Shown: positions 54,404 through 62,739 of the stretch, in pieces
Layout of the letters: each line of letters opens with the position of its first letter
Numbering within the stretch: the first letter of the stretch is position 1
DNA from: Anaerolineaceae bacterium
Lineage (GTDB): Bacteria > Chloroflexota > Anaerolineae > Aggregatilineales > Phototrophicaceae
Assembly (NCBI GenBank): GCA_020634165.1
Contig: JACKCF010000002.1
Location: 682,001 to 746,000 of the forward strand
DNA length: 64,000 nucleotides
Direction of reading: 5' to 3'
Program-made: the position numbers and the translations under genes
The notes under the pieces: model-generated
What the model saw: only the letters and a program-made list of their open reading frames with translations
The model's database searches: none
What the model was told of the DNA's origin: nothing

Positions 54404-56371
54404 ATGACAGATCAAACGCCTGCATCTGATGACAAAACTCAGGTAACTATGACCGATTCCTCAATCTCCCATGCGCTCGTTCTGCCAGATCGCGACTTCA
54501 ATAACTGGTTGCAGGTGGTTCGCCCTTATACGGACGCCTTTGAACGTGTCGCGATTGTGCGTTCTCCGGCGGGCAATGACCTCAATCGCTATCGCAACGT
54601 CAGCGCCGTGACCGCGCCCCTGACCTGGTATCAGGATGACCCGCTGCGCCACATTCGGCGTGTATACCCGATGGTGGTGCGCGTCGATCTCGTCCAGGCC
54701 AAAACGCCGCAGCAACTCAGTAGCTTGCTGGCCAATCGCATTGCCAAAGCAGATCGCTATGGCGAGCAGACCGGCGAAGCGCCTCACCTCTATGATCGCT
54801 TTGTACTCGATTGGCCCACCGTCCACCGCCCGATTGAGATCGTGACACCCTTCTACACCAATAACAATCCCATGCCGCCCGGCCTGGGCATTCGCAGTGC
54901 CCCTGGCGCGATGGTTACGGCTGCCGCCAATGGCACCGTCACCAGGCAGTGGGGAGCGTCTACCAGCGATTCGCTGGGTCTGGGGCAGTACGTCCAGGTG
55001 ACGACCATCCACCAGGGACAGACCTTCATCGTGACCTATGCCGGACTGCGCAAAATCAGCGTGCCGCTGAATACGCAGGTCAAGCTCGGTGATGCCCTGG
55101 GCGAAGCGGCTGATGAACAATTCCATGTGATCGTGCAGCAGCTCGGCAACGGCATGAGCGGCTATAAGTTGCCCGATATCATCGACCCGACCAGTCTGGT
55201 CTATGTTCAGGATTTACGTGTACGCCCGATTGATACCGGCCTGCGTGTGCGGACCCTCCCCACGACGGATGGCATCATCCTCGGCCAGATCAACCCCTGG
55301 GATAGCATCGAGCCGATGGAACCGCATGGCCGCAGTCTGGCCAAACTCGGCAAAGAGAGCAAGTGGCTGCGCGTCAAAATGCCGGATAGTCGGGAAGGTT
55401 ATTGCGCTGCGTGGTATCTGGAAGGCTTTACCAAGGATGATCTATACATCTTCCCTGGCGTAAATCCGGTTGGAGTCAATCTGGATGCGCGGCATCCACT
55501 GGGTGTGCCCGATCCTTCGCGCCTGGGTGGCATGGGCTGGGTCCGGCTCGGATATAACGTGTCCAACGATATTGGCGAAGAAGACATTGACGCCGCCTTC
55601 CGGCGCTATCTGCCCCAGGTAGAGAAGTATAAGCGCGCTGGCTATCACGTTATCCTGGCGACCAGTCACCAGACCTATGGCGAGGGCAAACGTGAATACT
55701 GGCCCTGGAGCGATCTGACCGATCAGCAGTGGCAAACGCTTATTGGCCGTTTTGCCGATATGATGCGCAGCATCGCCCGTCAATGGGCAGGTCGTGGATT
55801 GGTGGATGTCTGGCAGGTCTGGAATGAGCAGGATGCGCCACGCGGCGCGATGGCATCGGTGCCGGTGCCAGTCAATCACTACGTCAGTATGCTGACTCAG
55901 GTCACACGCGCTATCCGCAGCAGCGATGGTGATGTGCGCATTATTACAGGTGGCCACACTGGCGGACCTGTTTTTGGGGCGCAATATGCCCGTGAAACCA
56001 TTGCCGCACTCCCGTCAGATGTGCGTCTGGATGGTATCGCCCTGCACCCTTACGGACGCGGTCCTGTTCCTGGCGAACGTTACACGGTTTTTGGTCACAT
56101 CGACGATTCGATCCAGTCCTACAGCCAGATTCTGCCGGATAAGCCGCTGTGGCTGACCGAGTGGGGCGTGTTGGATCGGCCTGATGATCCCGCGCAGGAT
56201 ATCGCCAACTATGCGACACACTTCATCAGCTACCTCAAAGCCCGCTACCCCGGACGCATCGCTGCGATGCTGTGGTATGCCTGGGCGCAGGGCATGCACA
56301 ATGGCTACGGGCTTGTTGATCGCCAGGGCAACCCACGCCCGCCCCTGACGGAACGCTTCCTGCTGGCATAA
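54404..56371 (+). CDS. Multidomain protein: M23-like, SH3 and GH-A-type hydrolase
   Basis: A 655-residue protein. Residues about 20-145 are unassigned. About 150-265 resembles an M23/LytM lysostaphin-type domain, but the usual metal-binding HxH is not visible, so it may be inactive. About 270-341 looks like a bacterial SH3 domain. About 345-650 is a TIM-barrel glycosidase of clan GH-A type, with acid/base Glu475 in VWQVWNEQD and nucleophile Glu586 in LWLTEWGVL. There is no signal peptide. The set suggests binding and cutting of cell-wall or sugar polymers. Natural transcript end is probably the terminator at 57596, now beyond an IS element. Confidence 0.72.
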   Translation: MTDQTPASDDKTQVTMTDSSISHALVLPDRDFNNWLQVVRPYTDAFERVAIVRSPAGNDLNRYRNVSAVTAPLTWYQDDPLRHIRRVYPMVVRVDLVQAKTPQQLSSLLANRIAKADRYGEQTGEAPHLYDRFVLDWPTVHRPIEIVTPFYTNNNPMPPGLGIRSAPGAMVTAAANGTVTRQWGASTSDSLGLGQYVQVTTIHQGQTFIVTYAGLRKISVPLNTQVKLGDALGEAADEQFHVIVQQLGNGMSGYKLPDIIDPTSLVYVQDLRVRPIDTGLRVRTLPTTDGIILGQINPWDSIEPMEPHGRSLAKLGKESKWLRVKMPDSREGYCAAWYLEGFTKDDLYIFPGVNPVGVNLDARHPLGVPDPSRLGGMGWVRLGYNVSNDIGEEDIDAAFRRYLPQVEKYKRAGYHVILATSHQTYGEGKREYWPWSDLTDQQWQTLIGRFADMMRSIARQWAGRGLVDVWQVWNEQDAPRGAMASVPVPVNHYVSMLTQVTRAIRSSDGDVRIITGGHTGGPVFGAQYARETIAALPSDVRLDGIALHPYGRGPVPGERYTVFGHIDDSIQSYSQILPDKPLWLTEWGVLDRPDDPAQDIANYATHFISYLKARYPGRIAAMLWYAWAQGMHNGYGLVDRQGNPRPPLTERFLLA

Positions 56372-56385
56372 CGCATTACATGCCG

Positions 56386-56400
56386 TAGGGGCAACATGTT
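56386..56400. repeat. Left half of a family B palindrome split by the IS
   Basis: GTAGGGGCAACATGTT. If the IS and one target copy are removed, GGGGCAACATGTTGCGCCC is restored, a near-perfect palindrome like the family B copy at 31136. AACATGTT at 56393-56400 is the left target duplication. Confidence 0.6.
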
Positions 56401-57558
56401 AGTAGCTATGCACAATAGCGTGAACACTCACGCAGGCCCTTCGATGACTTTGAATAAGAGTAAATCTTCAACTGACCAGCGATGGGTCGCTAAACCAGCC
56501 GCCATCGCTGGTGTCTTTTTCACCCACCGCAGTCGCCGGGATGACCGGGATGAAAGATAAATCGCCTGTGCCAAGCTGCGATGGTAAGTGCAGAAATTGT
56601 AGACACAGCCCATAAGAAATAGGCCATCTTGCAAGGTAGCCTGACGCCGAGCACTGGCTCGCGTGCGCCGGGCCAAACAAGCTAAGCGTTGGCGGACTGT
56701 GCCATTGAAACGCTCAATAAATGAGCTGTTGATGTGTTGACCACCGCCTGATCGCAGCAGCAAGGACTTGGCCTGTGCCCGTGTCCCAATGGTCACAACC
56801 TGTTCGGTGTTGCCACGTTGGTTGCCGCGTGCCTTAACAACCTGCGTCAAGATAATGTTGTTCCAAAACACCATCTTCATACGTCCGTTTTTGCCAACAG
56901 AGTGCGCTGAACGAAAGGCTTTGCGAATGGCAGTCTGATACATATTGAAGCCGTCAACAGCCAGCAGCAAGGGGCGACAGAGGGCACATCGAGCCACTTG
57001 TTGCAAACAAGCAACAATCATGGCCTTGCTGCGTTTCACATCCACCGCGCCACCTAGCCACAGGCGCGTACTGACCATGATGGCCAATGTCATCCACATT
57101 ACCCCGCCTTGCACACGCACTTTGATCTCATCTGCTTGCACATGCATCAAATCCCACTTCCTTTGCCACACGGTCGCTTCATGCACGCCGCGACTATGCT
57201 GACCCGCTTTGTGATACCAGCGTCTCACCGTGCGCCGATCCAACCCATACGCTTCCACAATCGCTTGCGGCGGACAGCCATAGGCTAACAACGTCACCAC
57301 CACCGTGAATATTTCTGGTTTCTTTAGGTGGTAGTAGGCACTCCCATATGTCTCGCTAAATGTCCCCTGACAGCTTTTACACCGATAGCGTTTTTCCTGG
57401 CGACTATGGATGCTAATGTGTCCATCCTTGCCACTTGTGCCACATCTTGGACATAATTGTTCTTGAGGGTTCATGTACCATTTCTTTCTCTTGGTCGAGA
57501 TGAAATTGTTACTAGAACCCTTCCTTATTTGCAAATCACGCTATCTCGTACACCTACC
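56401..57558 (-). mobile_element. IS1-like insertion sequence
   Basis: An 1158-bp element holding one transposase gene. Its ends, AGTAGCTATGCACAATAGCG at 56401 and GGTAGGTGTACGAGATAGCG read inward from 57558, are inverted repeats of 23 bp that match at 16 positions. AACATGTT lies directly on both sides (56393-56400 and 57559-57566), an 8-bp target duplication. Ends beginning with GGT and an 8-9 bp duplication are typical of IS1. It looks intact, so the insertion may be recent. Confidence 0.85.
56428..57474 (-). CDS. IS1-like DDE transposase
   Basis: A 348-residue transposase. It has an N-terminal zinc ribbon (CPRCG...CKSCQ), a helix-turn-helix (IVEAYGLDRRTVRRWYHKA), and a catalytic core with Asp in QADEIKV (about 115), Asp in AVDGFNMY (about 174) and Glu in NSSFIERFNGTVRQR (about 254). 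In Escherichia coli IS1 two reading frames join by frameshifting; here one open frame carries both parts, as in single-ORF members of the family. The ATG at 57474 precedes the zinc ribbon; an upstream start at 57534 is possible. Confidence 0.9.
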   Translation of the reverse strand: MNPQEQLCPRCGTSGKDGHISIHSRQEKRYRCKSCQGTFSETYGSAYYHLKKPEIFTVVVTLLAYGCPPQAIVEAYGLDRRTVRRWYHKAGQHSRGVHEATVWQRKWDLMHVQADEIKVRVQGGVMWMTLAIMVSTRLWLGGAVDVKRSKAMIVACLQQVARCALCRPLLLAVDGFNMYQTAIRKAFRSAHSVGKNGRMKMVFWNNIILTQVVKARGNQRGNTEQVVTIGTRAQAKSLLLRSGGGQHINSSFIERFNGTVRQRLACLARRTRASARRQATLQDGLFLMGCVYNFCTYHRSLAQAIYLSSRSSRRLRWVKKTPAMAAGLATHRWSVEDLLLFKVIEGPA

Positions 57559-57595
57559 AACATGTTGCGCCCGCCTTAGTCTCTTCAGCGCATAG

Positions 57596-57623
57596 CGGAC
57601 TACTTTGAGCAGTCCGTTTTTTT
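57596..57623 (+). terminator. Terminator, probably of the GH-type gene before IS insertion
   Basis: CGGACT and AGTCCG pair around a 9-base loop, followed by seven T's. Without the IS this hairpin would lie about 58 bases after the stop of the gene ending at 56371. Confidence 0.7.
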
Positions 57624-57712
57624 GTGTTTGGAGATTGGTCTACTCTGGGGCTTGGATTGGACTGGTCAGTCAGGTTCAATAGAGGCCATACCAGACTAGA
57701 CAAAGGAACCCT

Positions 57713-58366
57713 ATGCGCACAGACGACCAGAGCCGCCAGTTATTCGATGCCTGGGCACAGACTTACGCTGACGATGTGGATAGCATCGGCGGCCCACTGA
57801 CAGGCTATACACGCAGCCTACATATGGCTGCCGCTATGATCCCGCTGACAGGTGAGCAACCGCGTGTGCTCGATATCGGCATTGGAACAGGCGGCTTCGC
57901 TGATCTGCTGTACCAGCGTGGGGCGCACATCACCGGCGTGGATTTTTCGCCCGTGATGCTGGAAAAATGCGCCGAACTGCATCCAGACTTTGAGTTACAC
58001 CAGTCGCGTTTTTTGCCGCTGCCGTTTGAAGATGATCGGTTCGATGTCGTCATCTCCAGCTTCACCTTCCATGAAGTGCCGCCGAGATTGCGTCAGCAGG
58101 CACTGCAAGAAGTGGCTCGCGTCCTTAAGCTGGGCGGTGTGTTCAGTATGCTGGACATCATCTTCGCCAGTGAAACCGCCAACCAGCGCGCAAAAGAAGA
58201 AATTGGCCGTGCCTGGGATGATACCGAAGTTTATGCCCATGTCGCCGATCTGGATGCCATGCTGTTTGCAGCAGGATTCCGGCCCACAGTCTGGATGCAG
58301 ACCGGACCTTATCACTGGGCTTTTTGTGCCAATCTGACATCAACCGAACAACAGGAGAGCAATTAA
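57713..58366 (+). CDS. SAM-dependent methyltransferase
   Basis: A 217-residue class I methyltransferase. VLDIGIGTGGFADLLYQRG is the SAM-binding loop, with VDFSPVMLEKC at strand 2 and FDVVISSFTFHEVP at strand 4. The family includes ubiquinone/menaquinone- and small-molecule-type enzymes. The stop TAA is one base before the start of the next gene, so the two are translated together. Substrate unknown. Confidence 0.9.
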   Translation: MRTDDQSRQLFDAWAQTYADDVDSIGGPLTGYTRSLHMAAAMIPLTGEQPRVLDIGIGTGGFADLLYQRGAHITGVDFSPVMLEKCAELHPDFELHQSRFLPLPFEDDRFDVVISSFTFHEVPPRLRQQALQEVARVLKLGGVFSMLDIIFASETANQRAKEEIGRAWDDTEVYAHVADLDAMLFAAGFRPTVWMQTGPYHWAFCANLTSTEQQESN

Positions 58367-58367
58367 C

Positions 58368-58964
58368 ATGGCTCGCGATTACCTCAACCAACCTTTGAAT
58401 GCCATGCGTCGGGATGACAGGGGCGTCGATGACGAAGCCTGGATTGGCCAGTTTTTGCAGTATGCCGCCGTGGGGACGCTGGCACTCTCTTATGAAGGTC
58501 AGCCCTTCGTCAATACCAACCTGTTTGTTTATAATGCCGATGCCCATTGCATCTACACCCATACTGCCCGCGTTGGCCGTACCCGCGCGGTGATCGAAAC
58601 CAACCCCAGGGCCTGCTTCAGCGTTATGGAGATGGGGCGTATGCTCCCCGCGCCGGAAGCGCTCGAATTCAGCGTGGAATATGCAGGTGTTACCTGCTTC
58701 GGGACTGTCAGCGTCGTCGAAGACCAGGAAGCTGCGACCCAGGCGCTGCAACTGCTGCTCGACAAATACGCGCCCCACCTACACGCGGGTGATGATTATC
58801 GTCCGCCTGTGTCGGAAGAACTGGTGCGGACCACTGTTTTCCGTCTCGATATCGACTCCTGGAGTGGCAAGAAAAAAGAAGTCGAGGAAGATTTCGCGGG
58901 TGCATTCTGGTATCCCGAGCAACCCATTCTAACTTCCGTCAGGGAGCGCAGTAGCAACCCTTAA
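58368..58964 (+). CDS. PNPOx-like split-barrel flavin-binding protein
   Basis: A 198-residue protein of the pyridoxamine 5'-phosphate oxidase-like split barrel. It has VGTLALSYEGQPFVNTNLFVYN, THTARVGRTRAVIETNPRACFSV and the conserved ending FRLDIDSWSGKKKE. It may bind FMN or haem. AGGAG lies upstream of the ATG, which is one base from the methyltransferase stop. The pairing hints at a joint reaction, not known. Confidence 0.87.
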   Translation: MARDYLNQPLNAMRRDDRGVDDEAWIGQFLQYAAVGTLALSYEGQPFVNTNLFVYNADAHCIYTHTARVGRTRAVIETNPRACFSVMEMGRMLPAPEALEFSVEYAGVTCFGTVSVVEDQEAATQALQLLLDKYAPHLHAGDDYRPPVSEELVRTTVFRLDIDSWSGKKKEVEEDFAGAFWYPEQPILTSVRERSSNP

Positions 58965-58996
58965 TGCCTCAATCTTGGTATAAAACAACGCCTTTT

Positions 58997-59044
58997 AACC
59001 CAATATATCCCCAATATCCCAATCTTATTGGGATAAATTGGGTT
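58997..59044. repeat. Nested palindrome in a 323-base gap
   Basis: AACCCAA...TTGGGTT encloses TATCCCAAT-CTT-ATTGGGATA, a perfect 9-bp stem. AATTGGGATAG recurs at about 59089. The rest of the gap 58965-59287 has no gene I can support. It may be an operator or a terminator without a T-run. Confidence 0.45.
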
Positions 59045-59287
59045 ATATCCCTGTAAAAAACCCATAAATACAGCCTGTGCTGGATAGAATTGGGATAGTT
59101 TGGGAAACGAAATTCTGCATGTTTTGTCTACTATAGGAAGCAATCCCCAGACCCTTAAGGCTGCCGCGTATTAATGCCCCTGTAACCCTCAACGCATTCT
59201 AAAACTTACGACACATAGGCGCCTTTCTACGTATAGCATACAGATGTTAACGACTGTTTGCTTGTCTGTTCATTGGAGTCCACGACT

Positions 59288-59788
59288 ATGCCTCGGATGC
59301 GCCTGTATACACTGTTGTTTGCTCTACTGGTCAGCCTGACCGCCTGCAATTTCCAGTCCAATGTGCAACTGAATATCGATGAAAATAGCACTACAGCTAC
59401 CGTCACCATGCAGGAGTCGGAAGTGCAGACGCTGTTCACGACCCTGCTGAGTAATCAGAGCAATCCTCTGCTGGAAACACCAGGAGTCGATCTGCGACCA
59501 GGTGAAGTGTTTGTACGTGGCATCATCGTGACGGAGCGCGGCGACCGTGTCCCTGGCAGCATGAGCGTCTACATCAGCGCCAGCAATGGCGGCCTCAGCG
59601 TCCGTATTGATAATGTCGATTTCGGCAACCTGACGGTGCAGTCGGCGGAGATCGACCGTATTAATGCGAGTATCGCCGAGGGCCTACAGCGCAGCGCGGC
59701 CAATAACAACAGCGGCGCTCAGATTACGAACGTAACCATCACTGACACGACGCTGTCGTTCACGATCACGGCCCCGCGTCGCCGTTAG
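59288..59788 (+). CDS. Small lipoprotein
   Basis: A 166-residue protein with a signal peptide and lipobox LTAC (cleavage before Cys19), so it should be lipid-anchored outside the membrane. The mature domain is beta-rich with N/T-rich stretches (ENSTTATVTMQESEV, NNNSGAQITNVTITDT). I recognise no family. The YkvA-like gene follows after 14 bases and may share the transcript. Confidence 0.75.
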   Translation: MPRMRLYTLLFALLVSLTACNFQSNVQLNIDENSTTATVTMQESEVQTLFTTLLSNQSNPLLETPGVDLRPGEVFVRGIIVTERGDRVPGSMSVYISASNGGLSVRIDNVDFGNLTVQSAEIDRINASIAEGLQRSAANNNSGAQITNVTITDTTLSFTITAPRRR

Positions 59789-59802
59789 GATATCGAGTAA
59801 GC

Positions 59803-60180
59803 ATGCTCCAAAAATGGAAGGACCGTGCCCGCAGCATCAAGCGCGATGTCTATGGCCTCTGCATGGCATATCGTGATGCCCGTACGCCCCGGTATGCCAA
59901 AGTCTTCGCCGCGCTGGTGGTTGCCTACGCCTTCAGCCCGATAGACCTGATCCCTGACTTCATTCCTGTACTCGGCTACCTGGATGATTTGCTGCTGCTT
60001 CCACTGGGTATCGTCCTCGCGATAAAGTTGATTCCGCCGCAGGTGATGGCCGATGCGCATCAACAAGCGGCTGACCACATGCTGGCGGATAGGCCAACAA
60101 GCCGTTTCGGCGCCGTGATGGTCGTACTCATCTGGCTGGCTCTGGCGGCGCTAGGTATCTGGTTGATGTTTCTAAGGTGA
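59803..60180 (+). CDS. YkvA/DUF1232 membrane protein
   Basis: A 125-residue protein with the DUF1232 signature AYAFSPIDLIPDFIPVLGYLDDLLLL and a membrane helix at the end (VLIWLALAALGIWLMFL). The family has no well-known function. It is 14 bases after the lipoprotein gene. Confidence 0.87.
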   Translation: MLQKWKDRARSIKRDVYGLCMAYRDARTPRYAKVFAALVVAYAFSPIDLIPDFIPVLGYLDDLLLLPLGIVLAIKLIPPQVMADAHQQAADHMLADRPTSRFGAVMVVLIWLALAALGIWLMFLR

Positions 60181-60283
60181 TATTCCATTTTAAGACCACG
60201 CCTTTGGTCGTGCGGACACCACCATGTTAAACTCTCTGCTGTAATTTTTTGCGTAATTAGAGCGTTTTACGGGAGAGAACAAG

Positions 60284-61192
60284 ATGGCATTAGAAAAGCG
60301 AACACTGGGCCGCACGGGCCTGCAAGTGACCCAACTCGGCTATGGCGCGATGGAAGTACGCGGTCGGCGTATCTGGGGTGGCCGTCCCTGCACCGACGAA
60401 CAGGCGGAGACCATTCTCAACGCTGTGCTCGATGCGGGCATCAACTTCATCGACACCGCCAACGATTACGGCAAGAGCGAAATGTACCTCGGCCAGTATT
60501 TGTCCAGCCGCCGTGATGAATTTTATGTGGCGACCAAATGCGGCTGTCAGATGATCTTCGCTGGCGACCATGACGAAACGCCACATATCTTCACCCGCGA
60601 TAACATCCGCCGCAATATTGCTGATTCCCTGATGAAGATGCGCACCGACTATGTTGACATTCTGCAACTGCATAACCCTGACGTTGCCACCTCCGAGGCC
60701 AATGGCGTCGTCGATACGCTCAACGAACTGCGTGAAGAAGGTGTCGTCAAGCATATCGGCTGCTCCTCGACCTCGCCGCATCTGGCGACCTACATCGACT
60801 GGGGCGTGTTCGATGTCTTCCAGATTCCCTATTCGGCCCTGGAGCGCCAGCACGAGAACCTCATCACCAAAGCGGCAGAAGCCGGAGCGGGTATCATCAT
60901 TCGCGGTGGTGTCGCACGCGGTGAACCAGGCGAAGGTCTGGGCAATCAGGATCGCTGGGCAGCCTTTGAAAAAGCCAATCTGGATGAACTGCTGGAAGCA
61001 GGCGAGAGCCGCACCGCTTTCCTGCTGCGCTTCACGCTCAGTCACCCACATTGCGATACGACCATCGTCGGCACACTCAATCCGGAGCACCTCGCGGAGA
61101 ACATCGCCATCGCGGAAAAAGGACCACTTCCGGCGGATGTCTACGCAGAGGCCAAGAAGCGCCTGGATGCAGCGGGTCAAAGCCCGGAATAA
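60284..61192 (+). CDS. Aldo/keto reductase
   Basis: A 302-residue aldo/keto reductase. The tetrad is in FIDTANDYGKSE (Asp, Tyr), YVATKCG (Lys) and DILQLHNPD (His). The last part, TTIVGTLNPEHLAENI, is the cofactor loop. GGGAGAG is eight bases before the ATG. It is only distantly related to the pair at 860-2866. It precedes two KDG-type kinases, separated by a family A repeat, so it may act on sugar acids or aldehydes. Confidence 0.92.
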   Translation: MALEKRTLGRTGLQVTQLGYGAMEVRGRRIWGGRPCTDEQAETILNAVLDAGINFIDTANDYGKSEMYLGQYLSSRRDEFYVATKCGCQMIFAGDHDETPHIFTRDNIRRNIADSLMKMRTDYVDILQLHNPDVATSEANGVVDTLNELREEGVVKHIGCSSTSPHLATYIDWGVFDVFQIPYSALERQHENLITKAAEAGAGIIIRGGVARGEPGEGLGNQDRWAAFEKANLDELLEAGESRTAFLLRFTLSHPHCDTTIVGTLNPEHLAENIAIAEKGPLPADVYAEAKKRLDAAGQSPE

Positions 61193-61225
61193 TCTATTTG
61201 ACTGCTGAATGAACTAGATGTAACG

Positions 61226-61330
61226 GACCCCACCCTAAATCCCCTCACTGTGAGGCGAGGGGATTTTTGTAGAAAATGGTCGCAGTTTAGGCATCCTTCC
61301 ACCTCATGGAGGGAAGGACCGTAGGGGTCC
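61226..61330 (+). repeat. Family A dispersed repeat, full copy
   Basis: Starts GACCCCACCCTAAATCCCCT, first stem CCCTCACTGTGAGGCGAGGG, second stem GCATCCTTCCACCTC/GAGGGAAGGACC, ending AGGGGTCC. The last arm is shortened. Confidence 0.88.
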
Positions 61331-61385
61331 ATCGAGCAATCACATCTGTTTAGCTGGCTCTTTCTTTCAGAATGAGGATTTTGCC

Positions 61386-62345
61386 GTGAGCCAATATGAC
61401 CTGTTCACGCTGGGCGAAACGATGCTGCGCCTCTCGCCTGCGCCCAACCTGTATCTAGAACAAGCCAAACAACTTGATATGAACTTCGCTGGCGCAGAGT
61501 CGAACGTTGCCAGCAGCGTGGCGCGTTTAGGGTTACGCACTGCCTGGTTCAGCAGCTTGCCGAACAATCCATTGGGTCGGGCCTGTGCCAACCAACTCAG
61601 GGGGCACGGCGTCGATACGAGCATGATTCACTGGTCGGATGAGGCGCGGATGGGCACATACTACATCGAATATGGCACCCCTCCGCGCGGTATCCGCGTG
61701 TGGTATGACCGCAAAAACAGCGCCGCCAGCCAGATGACGCCGGACATGCTTCCACTAGACGTATTAAGACAATCGCGCAGGTTCCATGTGACGGGCATCA
61801 CTCCGGCACTGAGCGATAGCTGCTATGCCACCACCCAAGCCGCCTTATCCTTCTGCCAGGAAAACGGCATTACGACCTCATTTGATGTGAATTATCGGTC
61901 CCTGTTGTGGGATGCCCCGACAGCCGCCGCCAAGCTCGACCCATTCTGTAAACAGGCCGATATGGTCTTTGTCGCCTTGCGTGATGCTGTCAATCTGTGG
62001 GGAATGCCGGAAAATATTGAAGAGGCGCGGATAGCGGCTTATGAACGCTGGGGCGGGTGTGTTATTGTGACCAGTGGCCATCAGGGCGCTTTCGCAAGCG
62101 ATAGCGGTCAAACACCCAGCGTGGGCAGTCGCCCGGTAGATATTGTGGATCGCCTGGGAGCGGGCGATGCTTTCGCTGCTGGGACATTGTACGGCTTGCT
62201 AAGTGGCATGCCCCTACAAGAAGCGATGAACTACGGAACGGGCTTAGCGGCACTGGCGCTAACGACACTCGGTGATTTGGTATACGCGACCCGCGAGGAA
62301 CTGGAGCAGGTGGTCATGGGGAGCAGCGGTTCGCTGCGGCGATGA
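61386..62345 (+). CDS. PfkB-family sugar kinase, KDG-kinase-like
   Basis: A 319-residue ribokinase-fold kinase starting at GTG. FTLGETMLRLSP is the usual opening of 2-keto-3-deoxygluconate kinases. AGAESNVASSVARLG binds the substrate, and VDRLGAGDAFAAG carries the catalytic Asp and the anion hole. It could phosphorylate KDG in the Entner-Doudoroff route, or another keto-sugar. A second, related kinase follows at 62740. Confidence 0.88.
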   Translation: MSQYDLFTLGETMLRLSPAPNLYLEQAKQLDMNFAGAESNVASSVARLGLRTAWFSSLPNNPLGRACANQLRGHGVDTSMIHWSDEARMGTYYIEYGTPPRGIRVWYDRKNSAASQMTPDMLPLDVLRQSRRFHVTGITPALSDSCYATTQAALSFCQENGITTSFDVNYRSLLWDAPTAAAKLDPFCKQADMVFVALRDAVNLWGMPENIEEARIAAYERWGGCVIVTSGHQGAFASDSGQTPSVGSRPVDIVDRLGAGDAFAAGTLYGLLSGMPLQEAMNYGTGLAALALTTLGDLVYATREELEQVVMGSSGSLRR

Positions 62346-62473
62346 TAAGTGTTGGTTGCTTAGTGTCTTACGTAAAATGGATCGTCGATAAGGATGCGCC
62401 TGTTGGAAAAATATCCTGGGAGAATTTCCTTCAAGATATAAGCGACCTCTACCTAACGATCTTTTTGCTCGCG

Positions 62474-62585
62474 GACTCCATCCCTAAATCCCCTCACACT
62501 ACGAGGAGGGGACTTTTGCCAGCTACCAAGCAGCCAAGAAAGGCATCCTTCCACCTCATGGGGGAAGGACCGAGGATAGGGGTCG
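62474..62585 (+). repeat. Family A dispersed repeat, full copy
   Basis: Starts GACTCCATCCCTAAATCCCC, first stem CCCCTCACACTACGAGGAGG, second stem GGCATCCTTCCACCTCATGG with GGGAAGGACC, ending GAGGATAGGGGTCGG. The gap 62346-62739 between the two kinases holds this repeat and no supported gene. Confidence 0.9.
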
Positions 62586-62739
62586 GGTCTAGAAAGCAGA
62601 CGCCAATCAATTTCTCGAAAAGATACTAAGTTGGTCGATTTATAGCTTAATCTGACACTCGTAGTAGAATCCCATCATTGGAATTTTGAAGTTGAACACA
62701 ATGGTTATGTAGTACAAAAACATACTTTGGAGATCAAAC

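Noticed and set aside
58961..59143. 60-codon frame on the minus strand
   Set aside because: It runs through the nested palindrome and shows no coding pattern.
62342..62629. Possible 95-residue gene between the two kinases
   Set aside because: Most of the frame is translated family A repeat, and there is no ribosome site.
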